NCBI RefSeq assembly: GCF_002079305.1
Contig: NZ_CP015039.1
Span: 3,767,501 to 3,831,500 of the forward strand
Source: Rhodovulum sp. P5
Lineage (GTDB): Bacteria > Pseudomonadota > Alphaproteobacteria > Rhodobacterales > Rhodobacteraceae
Length of the DNA stretch: 64,000 bases
Direction of reading: 5' to 3'
Positions 34,546 to 43,830 of the stretch are shown piece by piece. The notes below the pieces were generated by a model, which saw only the letters and a program-made list of their open reading frames with translations, searched no databases and had not been told where the DNA came from. How positions within the stretch are numbered: the stretch's first letter is position 1; each line of letters starts with the position of its first letter. A program made the position numbers and the translations under genes.

Positions 34546-35315
34546 GCGAAGCTGGCTCCGGCCGGAAGGTACACCTCGTCCTGCCCGAGGAACGCGGCCG
34601 CCCCATAGCCATGGCCCGCCATGAAGCGCGCGATTTCGGGAGAGCCGGCATTGTTTTCCACGATCCAGGCGCCGACCGGCACGCGGTCGAACGGGAAGCC
34701 GGCCAATGCGGCCATCTCTCCGCCCTCGATATCGAGTGAGACGAGGTCAAGACAGTCGATGCCCGCCATGTCGACGATATCCGCCAATGTCCTGACCGGC
34801 ACCGGGTGGAGCCGTTCCCGGTGCCGCGGGTTGGCGCGGACGGCGGTAAGAAGCGTGGGCTCATAGCTGGACATCAGGCCGCTCATCTGCGTGAACCCCG
34901 CCTCCACCTCAACGAATGTGGCTGTGCCGGTCGCGGCGCCGGCGGCAAGGTTCAGGCAGGTGCAGCTTCGCGCCGCTCGGGCCAGATCGAACTGCCGCTG
35001 CGCCGGCTCGATCAGGATCCCGGTCCAGCCGCGGTGCCGTTCGAAAAAGAGCGTGTTCGATCCGGTGGTCCCGTCATAGCCGCCGATATCCAGAAAGACA
35101 CCGCCGCGGCACTCCCGGAAAAACCGGGAGTCCAGCAGACAATCCTGCCCGGCCTGGCTGGCAAACTCCCGGTAGGCCCCCTTTGCCTTCAGCCTTCGCC
35201 AGACCGCCGCCGCCTCGGCCCCTGCGTGACGGCTTTCCGGAATGGCCGCCGGAAAGCCCTGCGCGGTGAATGATCGGCCCGACGTTGATAGGGCGTTGTC
35301 GTCGAAGATGGCCAT
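34542..35315 (-). CDS. FkbM family methyltransferase
   Basis: A 257-residue SAM-dependent methyltransferase. GGVFLDIGGYDGTTGSNTLF is motif I (DxGxxxG) of the class I fold, and LVSLDIEGGEMAALAGF is the FkbM DIEG signature. FkbM enzymes O-methylate sugars or polyketides. First gene of the six-gene minus-strand cluster, coupled to the TPR-glycosyltransferase; it would methylate a sugar that the transferases add. Confidence 0.85.
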   Translation of the reverse strand: MAIFDDNALSTSGRSFTAQGFPAAIPESRHAGAEAAAVWRRLKAKGAYREFASQAGQDCLLDSRFFRECRGGVFLDIGGYDGTTGSNTLFFERHRGWTGILIEPAQRQFDLARAARSCTCLNLAAGAATGTATFVEVEAGFTQMSGLMSSYEPTLLTAVRANPRHRERLHPVPVRTLADIVDMAGIDCLDLVSLDIEGGEMAALAGFPFDRVPVGAWIVENNAGSPEIARFMAGHGYGAAAFLGQDEVYLPAGASFA

Positions 35316-35746
35316 TCCGAAATCAGTCTAGCTTGGCAGGGGCAGGTGGGTTGGTCCGTGTCCAAGCCTAGTGCATGACGCGGTCTTGCGCTATGGCTGC
35401 GGTCGCCAGCAGGTCGGGGCCTCAGTGCGAAACACGACACCGGACGGCTTCGGCCCTGCCTGAATATGGACCGTTTCGCTCGGCCTCAGCCACGGTCAGG
35501 TGGGGAAGGGCGCAGGTTCTTGCGTGAGCGGGGTTTCGTGGGATTGCATCGCGCTTGACCCGTCACAATACCCTTCAAGATACATGAGAAGACGCGAGCC
35601 TTGCCAAGACGATGTGAGGCGATCCCCCTTGGGAAATGCCGTTATTGTAAGGTCATAAGGAAGTAGACGCCCGAGAAAAGCCAAGCGCCTGCACTCCGCG
35701 TATGGCTCCCTCCCGACTTACCATGACGCAGTCGGCGCAGCCGCCG
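35316..35746. other. Non-coding gap, 431 bp
   Basis: Between the FkbM gene and the PaaI thioesterase. It contains a promoter-like TTGACC-N17-AGATAC (about 35559-35587, plus strand) with no gene behind it, and AT-richer stretches around 35570-35660. The only frame, 35496-35684, does not look coding. Nothing else is supported. Confidence 0.4.
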
Positions 35747-36181
35747 TCAAAGCTGAACGGGGACCATCGTTCCAAGCAATGTGGCGATATGGGCCGTGTC
35801 CTGCCCGTCTTCGCTGAAAACATCCGCCCGGACCACGAACAACCGTCGCCCCGGTTTCAGAACTTCGCCACGGGCGACGATGCGTTGGCCCTTGCCCGGC
35901 ACCATGAGGTGGATCTTCATCTCTGCCGTCATCACGTCATGGCCCGGTGGCATCAGGCTCATCGCTGCATAGCCTGCGGCAGTGTCGCCAAGCGCGAAGG
36001 TCAGCCCGGCATGGGCCACGCCGAATTGCTGGCTGAACTCTTTCCGAAACGGGGCGGCGACCACCATCTTTCCGGGTTCGAGAGAGACGATCTCTGCCCC
36101 CATGGTCGACATGATCGCCTGACAGGAGAAGCTTTCCCGAACGTTCTTTTCGAAATCGGGATTACGGGCTGCAAAGGTCAT
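35747..36181 (-). CDS. PaaI-family hotdog thioesterase
   Basis: A 144-residue hotdog protein. FSQQFGVAHAGLTFALGDTAAGYAAMS is the PaaI/4HBT active-site helix (HAGLTFALGDTA, where the acidic residue polarises water). MTAEMKIHLMVPGKGQRIVARGEVLKPGRRLFVVRADVF is the central sheet. It hydrolyses aryl- or acyl-CoA thioesters. Not in an operon. Confidence 0.88.
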   Translation of the reverse strand: MTFAARNPDFEKNVRESFSCQAIMSTMGAEIVSLEPGKMVVAAPFRKEFSQQFGVAHAGLTFALGDTAAGYAAMSLMPPGHDVMTAEMKIHLMVPGKGQRIVARGEVLKPGRRLFVVRADVFSEDGQDTAHIATLLGTMVPVQL

Positions 36182-36362
36182 GGAGGCGGTGTCTTCGCTT
36201 CAAATTCGCGTCAACGGTAACCATCCTGCGTGGCGCTGTATACCATTTTGACTCGTTCGGGTTGAAAATTGTGTCAACTCTATGCAGTTTTTGTGGCGTT
36301 GGTCCGGTCGTGTTTTTGGGACTGCGCTGTGTAACTGGTTGAAGAGTGTCGGGTGGTCTGCC

Positions 36363-37100
36363 ATGGTCGAGGACTTCCTCCGGGCGTTATCGAAGCCCAT
36401 AAATCTTCTGCTTTGGATCGTGTTTTCGGTCTGGACGACGTTGTCGGGGCCGTTTGGCACGTATGAAACCGCAACTCTGGGGGAGCGCGCCACGCACTGG
36501 CCGCTGATCGCGGGGCTGTTCGTGGTTGTTGCCGTTGCGGTTCGGGTGGCGGCCGGCCGATACCTCGCGCATTTCAATCCTTGGCAGACCGCCGTCTTTA
36601 TCGCTTCCGTACTTGCTGCGTTGTTGTCCGTTCCGACGTTTCTCATGGCCAGCGCGATGCTTCCGCCAGAGGTGACGCCACCGACGCTTGACGGTGTTCT
36701 GATCGCTGCGGCTTCGGTTTTGTCGATTTCGCTTGGCCTTCGGGCGCTGTATCATGTCGTGCCGGTTGCACGCCCCGTGGCGACCGCGTCGCCGCCCCCG
36801 CTGATGCTTCGCTTGCCATCCCAGAAACAGGCGCCGCTGATCCGCCTGACATCGTCGGATCATTATGTGCGGGTCGTTACCGAGCGCGGTGAAACCGACC
36901 TTCTTATGCGTTTTGCCGATGCGATTTCCGAACTTGGCGAGGTCGAGGGCGCACGGGTGCACCGCTCCCACTGGGTTGCGCGGTCGGCGGTCGAAGGCGT
37001 CCGTCGCGACAGCGGGCGCGTCATGATCCGTACCCGGGACGGGGCCGAGGTGCCGGTCAGCCGCACCTATCAACGCGTGCTGGACGACTGGAACCTGTGA
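36363..37100 (+). CDS. Membrane-anchored LytTR DNA-binding protein
   Basis: A 245-residue predicted regulator. Four membrane helices (about residues 10-30, 45-65, 78-98, 105-128) precede a cytoplasmic LytTR domain: LIRLTSSDHYVRVVTERGETDLLMRF, LGEVEGARVHRSHWVARSAVEGV and VMIRTRDGAEVPVSRTY. LytTR domains bind direct-repeat DNA. The sensor is probably the membrane part. The start is ATG 36363; ATG 36282 is in frame but has no ribosome-binding site. The 3' end overlaps convergent pdeM by 44 bases. Confidence 0.82.
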   Translation: MVEDFLRALSKPINLLLWIVFSVWTTLSGPFGTYETATLGERATHWPLIAGLFVVVAVAVRVAAGRYLAHFNPWQTAVFIASVLAALLSVPTFLMASAMLPPEVTPPTLDGVLIAAASVLSISLGLRALYHVVPVARPVATASPPPLMLRLPSQKQAPLIRLTSSDHYVRVVTERGETDLLMRFADAISELGEVEGARVHRSHWVARSAVEGVRRDSGRVMIRTRDGAEVPVSRTYQRVLDDWNL

Positions 37101-37761
37101 TCGCGGCCAAGGGGAGCGCGCAAATGCGTGGCCCCGTCAGGACGGCGATAGCGCCGGGGCCCATCAATGCCGACAGGGCCGGGGCGTTTGCCGCCAATCC
37201 GCCGGTATAGGCGCCGAAGGCAGGCAGTATGATCCGGCGGTCATCCGCCAGGAAACAGGGGCGCGACACGCGCCGCCCGCCGATGGGCAGGGTCGCTTTG
37301 GGATGAAAATGGCCGGAAACCTCGGCCACGCAGTCCGCCTCGGCCTCATGGCGGAAGGTCAACGGTGCCTCGTACAACTCGGCCTTTTGGGTGCCGCCCG
37401 GCAGCGTGGGGCCGGGGTCGTGATTGCCTGCAATCCAGACCCAGTGCCGCCCGGCCATCAGGCGTAACAGGCGCTCCTCTAACCCCGGTGGCAGCATCCC
37501 TGCGGCCCTGTCATCGTCGAAACTGTCGCCAAGACAGATCACGGTGGCGGGGCTTGTGTGCGCCACCTCATCCTCCAGCCGGCTCAGCGTCTCGGCGGTG
37601 TCATAGGGCGGCAACAGCGTGCCGCCCCGGCGGGCGATCCGTTCCGCCTTGCCCAGATGCAGGTCGGAGACGACCAGAAGGTGCCGTTCCGGCCACCAGA
37701 GCGCCCCGGAGGCGCGCGCGAAAAGCGAGGCCCCGGCAAGGGCGAGGACGAAATCGTTCAT
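37057..37761 (-). CDS. pdeM: Ligase-associated DNA damage response endonuclease PdeM
   Basis: A 234-residue calcineurin-like metallophosphoesterase. HLLVVSDLHLGKAER, VICLGDSFDDDRA, WIAGNHDPGP and VSGHFHPKATLPI give the full metal site (Asp-His, Asp, Asn-His, His-x-His). The Mn-dependent enzyme cleaves DNA in a small repair cluster with Lhr-Core helicase, an exonuclease and an ATP-dependent ligase. Here it follows lhr by 39 bases; the exonuclease and ligase genes are not adjacent. Confidence 0.88.
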   Translation of the reverse strand: MNDFVLALAGASLFARASGALWWPERHLLVVSDLHLGKAERIARRGGTLLPPYDTAETLSRLEDEVAHTSPATVICLGDSFDDDRAAGMLPPGLEERLLRLMAGRHWVWIAGNHDPGPTLPGGTQKAELYEAPLTFRHEAEADCVAEVSGHFHPKATLPIGGRRVSRPCFLADDRRIILPAFGAYTGGLAANAPALSALMGPGAIAVLTGPRICALPLAAITGSSRPARVDRCG

Positions 37762-37800
37762 GCTTTGTTTCCAGCGCATCGCGCTACGGAATGCAAGGGG

Positions 37801-40203
37801 TCACGAAAGGCCGGCCTCTGCCATCAACCGCTCTGCCGCTTCATCCAGCAGCCTTTGCTCGGCCGCGCCCTTGATCGGGATCCGCCCCGCTTCCAGAAAC
37901 AGCGGCGCGGCAAGGGGCGTGACCCGGGGGCGGCGGACATGGTCGATACGGCCCCGGATACGCGCCAGCATCCCCTCGATCCGGCCGAAATCCACAAGGC
38001 CCTTCATCGCCTCTTCGCGCGTGATGTCCAGCATCAGGTGGTCGGGGTCGTATTTGCGCAGGGTGTCGTACAGGATGTCGGACGAAAAGGTCGCCTGCCG
38101 CCCGCTCTTGCGGCGGCCGGGATGGTTGCGCTCGATCAGCCCCGCGATCACGGCCGAGGTGCGGAAGGTCCGCTTCATCACCGCGTTGCCGGCCAGCCAG
38201 CGCTCGAACGCCTCGCGCAGGCCCGCGCCATCCAGCAGAGCGGCGGGGTCGGTGACCTCCTCCAGTCCCCAGACCAGCGTGGCGTAGTCGGTGGCCACGA
38301 AACCCAGCGGGTCGAGCCCGGCCGCTTCCATCCGCTGGGTCAGCAACAGGCCCAGCGTCTGTTGTGCGTTGCGCCCGGCAAAGCCGTAGATGCAAAGATG
38401 CGCGCGGCCGTCATGGGGGAAGGTCTCCACCAGCAGGCGGTCGCGATCGGGCAGGCGCGAGACGGTGCGCTGGAGCGTCAGCCACTCGGCCGTGTGCGCG
38501 GGCAGGTCGGGCCAGTCGGGCTGTTCAAAAAGGGCAAGGATTCGGTCGGCAAGCTGCGTCGAGGTCGCGAACTTGGTGCCCGCGAAGACGGCGATCTTTG
38601 GCTCGCGGCCGGGGGTGCGGCTGACCTCTACAGTCATTTCGTTCAACCCTTCATAGCGGACGATCTGCCCGCCGATCAGGAAGGTATCGCCGGGGGTCAG
38701 CGTCGCGGCGAAGGCCTCCTCCACCTCCCCCAGCGGGGTTCCGCCCCGCGCCGGTTTCATGCGGACCTTGAGGGTTTCTTCCTCGACGATGGTGCCAAGG
38801 TTCATCCGGATCTGACGTGTCGCGCGGGGGTCGCGCAAGGCCCAGCACCCATCGGGCGCCTGTTTCAGCCGCTGCCAGCGGTCATAGGCGCGGAGCGCGT
38901 AGCCGCCCGTTGCGGCGAAATCCAGACAGGCATCGAATTGCGCGCGCGAAAGCTGGGCGTAAGGCCCCGCGGTGGCGATCTCGGCATGGAGCGCATCGGC
39001 GTTGAACGGTCCCGCGGCGGCGGTGGCAAGGATATGCTGGCACAGCACGTCGCGGGCGCCGGGGCCGCGCGGGTCTCCGTCCAGGTCGTTTTCGCGCACG
39101 GCCTGCAGGGCGGCGACGCATTCCACAACCTCGAACCGGTTGGCGGGCACCAGCCGCGCCTTCGACGGGGCATTGTAGCGGTGGTTGGCCCGCCCGATCC
39201 GCTGCACCAGCCGTTTGACGTTTTTCGGCGCGCCGACCTGAATCACCAGATCGACATCCCCCCAGTCGATCCCGAGATCGAGCGAGCCGGTACAAACGAC
39301 GGCCCGCAACTGCCCCGAGCTCATCGCGGCTTCCACCCTTTCCCGGGCCTCGCGCGACAGGCTGCCGTGATGGATCGCGATGGGCAGATCACCGGTATTG
39401 GCCAGCCACAGGTCGTGGAAGAACAGCTCTGCCTGTGCGCGGGTGTTGTGAAAGATCAGGGTGGTCTTGTGCCGGGCCACGGCCTCAAGCACGGCGGGAA
39501 TGGCATAGCGCCCGCCGCCGCCGGCCCAGGGGGCGGGGGTATCGGTGTCCAGCATCGCGATATCGGGGGCGGGCCCGGGATCGGCATTGACGATCTCGCA
39601 GGGCTGCGGGTGGGGGGCGAGGAACCGGCCCAGCGCGGGCGGATCCTCCACCGTCGCCGACAGGCCCACGCGGCGCAGACCTGGGCAGAGCGTTTGCAGG
39701 CGGGCCAGCCCAAGCATCAACTGGTCCCCGCGTTTGGACTCCGCCAGCGCATGGATTTCATCGACGATGACCCGCTTCAGCCCTGCAAAGATCCGCGGCG
39801 CGTCCTCATAGCTCAGCATCAGGGCAAGGCTTTCGGGCGTGGTCAGCAGGATATGCGGCGGATCGGCCCGTTGGCGGCGACGCTGGGTATAGCCGGTGTC
39901 GCCCGTTCGATCCTCCAACCGGATCGGCAGGGCCATCTCGGCGACCGGCGTGCCAAGGTTGCGCCGGATATCCGCCGTCAGCGCCTTCAGCGGCGAGATG
40001 TAGAGGGTATGCAACCCCGGCGCCGGGTCTTCTGCCAGATCGATCAGCGAGGGCAGGAACCCCGCCAGCGTCTTGCCGCCCCCGGTGGGTGCGATCAGCA
40101 GCACGGTTTGGGCATCGGCCCGCGCCAGAAGTGCCGACTGATGGGGGTGGATCGACCAGCCGCGGGCGGCAAACCAGTCGTGGAAGAGGGGCGGCAGGTC
40201 CAT
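37801..40203 (-). CDS. Ligase-associated DNA damage response DEXH helicase (Lhr-Core)
   Basis: An 800-residue ATP-dependent 3'-5' helicase. The Walker A LIAPTGGGKTLAGFLP lies near residue 40. VIVDEIHALAESKRGDQL carries the DEIH box (near residue 147), RVGLSATV is motif III, TLIFHNTRAQAE and AVVCTGSLDLGIDWGDVDLVIQVG are motifs IV/V, and QRIGRANHR is motif VI. A winged-helix and the Lhr-Core beta-barrel domain follow (VRYEGLNEMTVEVSRTPG...). It works with the PdeM endonuclease encoded just downstream. Confidence 0.92.
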   Translation of the reverse strand: MDLPPLFHDWFAARGWSIHPHQSALLARADAQTVLLIAPTGGGKTLAGFLPSLIDLAEDPAPGLHTLYISPLKALTADIRRNLGTPVAEMALPIRLEDRTGDTGYTQRRRQRADPPHILLTTPESLALMLSYEDAPRIFAGLKRVIVDEIHALAESKRGDQLMLGLARLQTLCPGLRRVGLSATVEDPPALGRFLAPHPQPCEIVNADPGPAPDIAMLDTDTPAPWAGGGGRYAIPAVLEAVARHKTTLIFHNTRAQAELFFHDLWLANTGDLPIAIHHGSLSREARERVEAAMSSGQLRAVVCTGSLDLGIDWGDVDLVIQVGAPKNVKRLVQRIGRANHRYNAPSKARLVPANRFEVVECVAALQAVRENDLDGDPRGPGARDVLCQHILATAAAGPFNADALHAEIATAGPYAQLSRAQFDACLDFAATGGYALRAYDRWQRLKQAPDGCWALRDPRATRQIRMNLGTIVEEETLKVRMKPARGGTPLGEVEEAFAATLTPGDTFLIGGQIVRYEGLNEMTVEVSRTPGREPKIAVFAGTKFATSTQLADRILALFEQPDWPDLPAHTAEWLTLQRTVSRLPDRDRLLVETFPHDGRAHLCIYGFAGRNAQQTLGLLLTQRMEAAGLDPLGFVATDYATLVWGLEEVTDPAALLDGAGLREAFERWLAGNAVMKRTFRTSAVIAGLIERNHPGRRKSGRQATFSSDILYDTLRKYDPDHLMLDITREEAMKGLVDFGRIEGMLARIRGRIDHVRRPRVTPLAAPLFLEAGRIPIKGAAEQRLLDEAAERLMAEAGLS

Positions 40204-40253
40204 GAGGCCGAGATAGCGCGTTGGAACGGCAGTGGCAGTACCGGAAACCGCCC

Positions 40254-42032
40254 CTATAGCGGCCAGAAGAACGGGATAAGAGCGGAGGCGAGCAGGCCGA
40301 TGCTCAGATTCAGGGGAATGCCCACCCGCATGAAGTCGGTGAAGCGGTAGCCCCCCGGGCCATAGACCATCATGTTGGTCTGGTACCCGATGGGCGTTGC
40401 AAAGCTCGCCGATGCGGCCACCATGACCGCCACGACCAGCGCGCGGGGGTCAAGCCCCAGCGCCTCTCCCAGCCCGATGGCGATGGGCGTGACGACGACC
40501 GCGACGGCATTGTTCGACACAAGTTCCGTCAGGATCGAGGTCAGCAGGTAGATCGACCAGACGATCAGGAAGGGCGGCAAATGCCCAAGGGCCGGCGCGA
40601 CCGCATCTACGATCATGCTGACCGCGCCGGACGCCTCCAGCGCCGCACCGACCGTCAGCATCGCGAAGATCAGCGCGAGAAGCCGGCCGTCGACAAACGA
40701 AAACGCCTCATCCGCATCAACGCAGCGGGTCAGAAGAACGATGGCGACCGCAAGCACCGACAACTGAAGGATCGGCGCGACGCCCATGGCTGCCAGCACG
40801 ACGATGCCCAGAAGTGCTGCGATGGCGATCGGGGCCTTGGTGCGGCGATAGGCCTGCCCCGCGGGCTGGGAGATGTCGACAAGGCCCTGATCCGCGGCCA
40901 GCCGCTTGATATCGGCCGGCGCGCCTTCCAACAGCAGAGTATCGCCCACCTTGACCACCAGGTCGTCCAGTTGCCGCCCGATATTTTGGTTGCGCCGGTG
41001 CGCGGCCAGCACATAGACCCCGTATTTCCGGCGCAGGCGCAGGCTGCCCAGCGTCTGGCCGATCATCTTGCAGCCGGGCGAGATCAGAACCTCCACCGTC
41101 GAGGTCTCCACCGCCGACAACTGATCGACGCGGCGCAGGCTCTTGTTGCGTTGAAGGGACAGAAGCTCGGTCACGGCGGAGCGCAGGATCACCCGGTCGC
41201 CGACCTGAAGCTCCACGTCCTTGAGGTTCCGGCGCAAGGATTCGTTGTCTCGAATCACGTCGATCAACCGCACGCCTTCGCGCTTGAATAGCTGCACGCC
41301 CAGAACCTCACGCCCGATCAGGTTGCTGTCGGGGGGGATCACCGCCTCGGTAAAGAACTTCATCTTGGACTTGTCGGACAGCAGATCGGCCATGCTGTCG
41401 CGATTGGGCAGAAGACGTCGGCCGAAGAAATACAGATACACCATCCCCCAGGCGACGAGGATCAGCGCGAGCGGCGTGATCTCGAAGATGGTGAAGGGCG
41501 CAAGGCCCTGGCTGCGCGCCACGCCGTCGACCAGCAGGTTGGTCGAGGTGCCGATCAGCGTCAGCGTGCCGCCAAGGATCGCGGCATAGCTGAGCGGGAT
41601 CAGCAGTTTGGAACTGGAGATCCCGAGGCTGCGCGACAACTGCACGAAGACGGGGATCATCACCACCACGACCGGTGTATTGGACACGATGGCCGACGAT
41701 CCGATGACGAAGGTCATCAGGGCCGCGATCGCGCGCTTGGGGCTGTTGCGCACGTTGCGCTCTGCCGTCTGCGTCACCCAGTCGAGCGCCCCGGTCCGGA
41801 CCAGCGCGCCCATGACAAGGAACATGGCTGCAATCGTCCAGGGCGCCGGGTTGGACAGAACCGCCAGCGCATCGTCATACGGCAGGATACCCAGCGCCAG
41901 CATCACCGTCGCACCGGTAATCGCGATGACGTCGGCGGGATATTTCTCTCGCACGAGGAAGAGAAACATCGTCGCCACCACGAGGAGCGAGAGGATCGCC
42001 ATGCCGGCCGGGGGAAGGGAAAGCGGTATCAT
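40254..42032 (-). CDS. SLC13-family permease with TrkA-C domains
   Basis: A 592-residue transporter of the DASS/SLC13 type, about eleven helices. Two regulator-of-K-conductance-like TrkA_C domains lie between residues 205 and 375 (NLIGREVLGVQLFKREGVRLIDVIRDN..., GCKMIGQTLGSLRLRRKYGVYVLAAHRRNQ). The N- and C-terminal halves carry the SLC13 NTP-x-V motif regions (VSNTPVVVVMIP and VSNNAVAVVVTPIAIG). Anions such as sulfate or dicarboxylates are the usual substrates; the specific one is open. Confidence 0.87.
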   Translation of the reverse strand: MIPLSLPPAGMAILSLLVVATMFLFLVREKYPADVIAITGATVMLALGILPYDDALAVLSNPAPWTIAAMFLVMGALVRTGALDWVTQTAERNVRNSPKRAIAALMTFVIGSSAIVSNTPVVVVMIPVFVQLSRSLGISSSKLLIPLSYAAILGGTLTLIGTSTNLLVDGVARSQGLAPFTIFEITPLALILVAWGMVYLYFFGRRLLPNRDSMADLLSDKSKMKFFTEAVIPPDSNLIGREVLGVQLFKREGVRLIDVIRDNESLRRNLKDVELQVGDRVILRSAVTELLSLQRNKSLRRVDQLSAVETSTVEVLISPGCKMIGQTLGSLRLRRKYGVYVLAAHRRNQNIGRQLDDLVVKVGDTLLLEGAPADIKRLAADQGLVDISQPAGQAYRRTKAPIAIAALLGIVVLAAMGVAPILQLSVLAVAIVLLTRCVDADEAFSFVDGRLLALIFAMLTVGAALEASGAVSMIVDAVAPALGHLPPFLIVWSIYLLTSILTELVSNNAVAVVVTPIAIGLGEALGLDPRALVVAVMVAASASFATPIGYQTNMMVYGPGGYRFTDFMRVGIPLNLSIGLLASALIPFFWPL

Positions 42033-42052
42033 TCTTGGCGCCGTCTCGAAAT

Positions 42053-42979
42053 TCAGGGACTGTCGTCAGCTTGGCCCGGAACGGGGCCGGGTGGCAATTG
42101 CGGCCGGGGCTGGACAAGAAACAGCCCCGCAAACATCGCCGCCATCGCCATCCATATCCACCCTGAATAGGTTTCCTGCAACAGCAGCATGGACCAAAGA
42201 ACGCCGAATCCGGTTACCAGATAGGCAACTTGCGCCGCGAATACCGCGCCCGCCCGTGCAACCAGCCAGACATAGGCGGAATAGACGGCGGCATGCACAC
42301 TGGACGAGGTCACGATGGCAAGGTCGGGCAGACCCCATGGCGGCAGCGGCGATATCCATTGCCCCGAGATCAGCGCCAGCACCAGCGCCGCGGGCAGGCC
42401 GATCAGCGAGGCCCCGAGCAGAAGCCGGATCGCATCCAGCCCGCGAGTACCGAGCCGGGCGACCACATTGCCCTCGATCCCGTAGAAGACCGGCGCGACC
42501 AGCGCGAGCGGAACGAAGGCCAGCATCGCGCGGTCGGGCAGGGCCTCTCTCGGCCCCACGATCAGCACGACCCCGGCAAGGCCGAGCAGAAGACCCCATA
42601 GGCGTACCGGCTCGATCCGCTCGTCGCCGATGGCCAGCGCAATGGCAAAGGCGAACATCGGGACAGAGGACAGCAGGATCGCGATCAGCCCCGCGGGCAG
42701 ATAGACCGCGGCCTGATACGACGCCGCGTTCGGCAGCAGCGTGCCGACCGCCGCGATAATGGCGTAAAGGCCCAGATGTCCGCGCGAAAACGGCACGGGC
42801 TGGCCGCGCAGCAACACGACAGGCCCCAACAGGGCGATGCCGATAACGAATTGCCAGAAGATGATGCCGAAGGGGCGGTAGCCGTCGGAGACGGCGATCT
42901 TGGTTAGTGGCGTGGTCAGGCCCCACCCGGCCCCGGCGACCGCCAGCATCGCCACCAGCAGCCAGCGCCGCGGGATCAC
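42053..42979 (-). CDS. DMT-family (EamA) transporter
   Basis: A 308-residue drug/metabolite exporter with ten helices in two EamA halves (LLVAMLAVAGAGWGLTTPLTKIAV..., and the LVAPVFYGIEGNVVARLG half). Probable metabolite efflux. The start is GTG at 42979, overlapping the YmdB gene stop as GTGA; the frame continues far upstream but only as the shadow of that gene. Confidence 0.85.
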   Translation of the reverse strand: MIPRRWLLVAMLAVAGAGWGLTTPLTKIAVSDGYRPFGIIFWQFVIGIALLGPVVLLRGQPVPFSRGHLGLYAIIAAVGTLLPNAASYQAAVYLPAGLIAILLSSVPMFAFAIALAIGDERIEPVRLWGLLLGLAGVVLIVGPREALPDRAMLAFVPLALVAPVFYGIEGNVVARLGTRGLDAIRLLLGASLIGLPAALVLALISGQWISPLPPWGLPDLAIVTSSSVHAAVYSAYVWLVARAGAVFAAQVAYLVTGFGVLWSMLLLQETYSGWIWMAMAAMFAGLFLVQPRPQLPPGPVPGQADDSP

Positions 42980-43788
42980 GGCTCTGCCTGTTCCAACCGT
43001 CCGCCCTGGCGGATCATGCGGACACGGGTTGCACGCCCCGTCCGGTCGTCGGTTTCGACATAGACACCGGAAAGCGTCGCCTCTCCCATCGCGGGGGTAA
43101 AGCGCGATTTCGGCATGCCGGTGATGAAGCGGCGCATCGGTTCGGCCTTTTCCATGCCGATGACCGAGTCGTAGTCCCCGCACATGCCCGCATCGGTCAG
43201 ATAGGCGCTGCCGCCGGGCAGGATCTGCGCGTCGCCCGTGGGCACATGGGTGTGGGTGCCGACGATCAGGCTGGCGCGGCCATTGCAGAAATGACCCATC
43301 GCCATCTTCTCCGATGTCGCCTCGCAATGCATGTCGACGATGGCGGCCTGCGCCAGCCCGCCCAACGGATGGGATTTCAGCACCGGTTCGATGGCCGAGA
43401 ACGGATCGTCAAAGGGGCGTTTCATGAAGACCTGCCCCAGCACCTGCGCGACCAGAACCTTGCGCCCGCCCCGGGCCGTGAACAGGCGCGCGCCCTTGCC
43501 CGGCGCGCCCTTGGCATAGTTCAGCGGGCGCAGGATGCGGGGTTCCTGCTCGATGAAGCTGAGCATGTCTTTCTGGTCGAAGGCATGGTCGCCCAGCGTC
43601 AGGCAATCGGCCCCGGCGTTCAGCAGGTCGCGCGCATGGGCGGGCGACAGGCCCGCACCCGACGTGGCGTTTTCGCCATTGACGACCACGAAATCCAGAT
43701 CCCACGCGTCGCGCAGTTGCGCAAGCCGTTCGGCAACCGCCACGCGGCCCGCGCGGCCCATCACATCACCAAGGAACAGTAGCTTCAT
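42976..43788 (-). CDS. YmdB-family metallophosphoesterase
   Basis: A 270-residue calcineurin-like phosphodiesterase. MKLLFLGDVMGRAGRVAVAERL (Asp), DFVVVNGENATSGAGLSP (Asn-Glu), LTLGDHAFDQKDML (Asp-His), VDMHCEATSEKMAMGHF (His) and GTHTHVPTGDA (His-x-His) form the dimetal site. YmdB of Bacillus cleaves 2',3'- and 3',5'-cAMP and affects biofilm decisions. The DMT gene is coupled to it. Confidence 0.92.
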   Translation of the reverse strand: MKLLFLGDVMGRAGRVAVAERLAQLRDAWDLDFVVVNGENATSGAGLSPAHARDLLNAGADCLTLGDHAFDQKDMLSFIEQEPRILRPLNYAKGAPGKGARLFTARGGRKVLVAQVLGQVFMKRPFDDPFSAIEPVLKSHPLGGLAQAAIVDMHCEATSEKMAMGHFCNGRASLIVGTHTHVPTGDAQILPGGSAYLTDAGMCGDYDSVIGMEKAEPMRRFITGMPKSRFTPAMGEATLSGVYVETDDRTGRATRVRMIRQGGRLEQAEP

Positions 43789-43830
43789 GACAGGTTTCCC
43801 TAGGCTCCACCGGCCGGCAGGGCAAGGGAA

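Noticed and set aside
35375..35389. 15-base match ATGACGCGGTCTTGC also present at 60620-60634
   Set aside because: Only 15 bases with different flanks; could be chance in a 64-kb GC-rich window.
35496..35684. 62-codon frame in the gap before the PaaI thioesterase gene
   Set aside because: No ribosome-binding site and composition unlike neighbouring genes; it does not resemble a protein family and overlaps only intergenic DNA.
37558..40350. 930-codon plus-strand frame opposite the Lhr helicase gene
   Set aside because: Antisense shadow of a full-length helicase.
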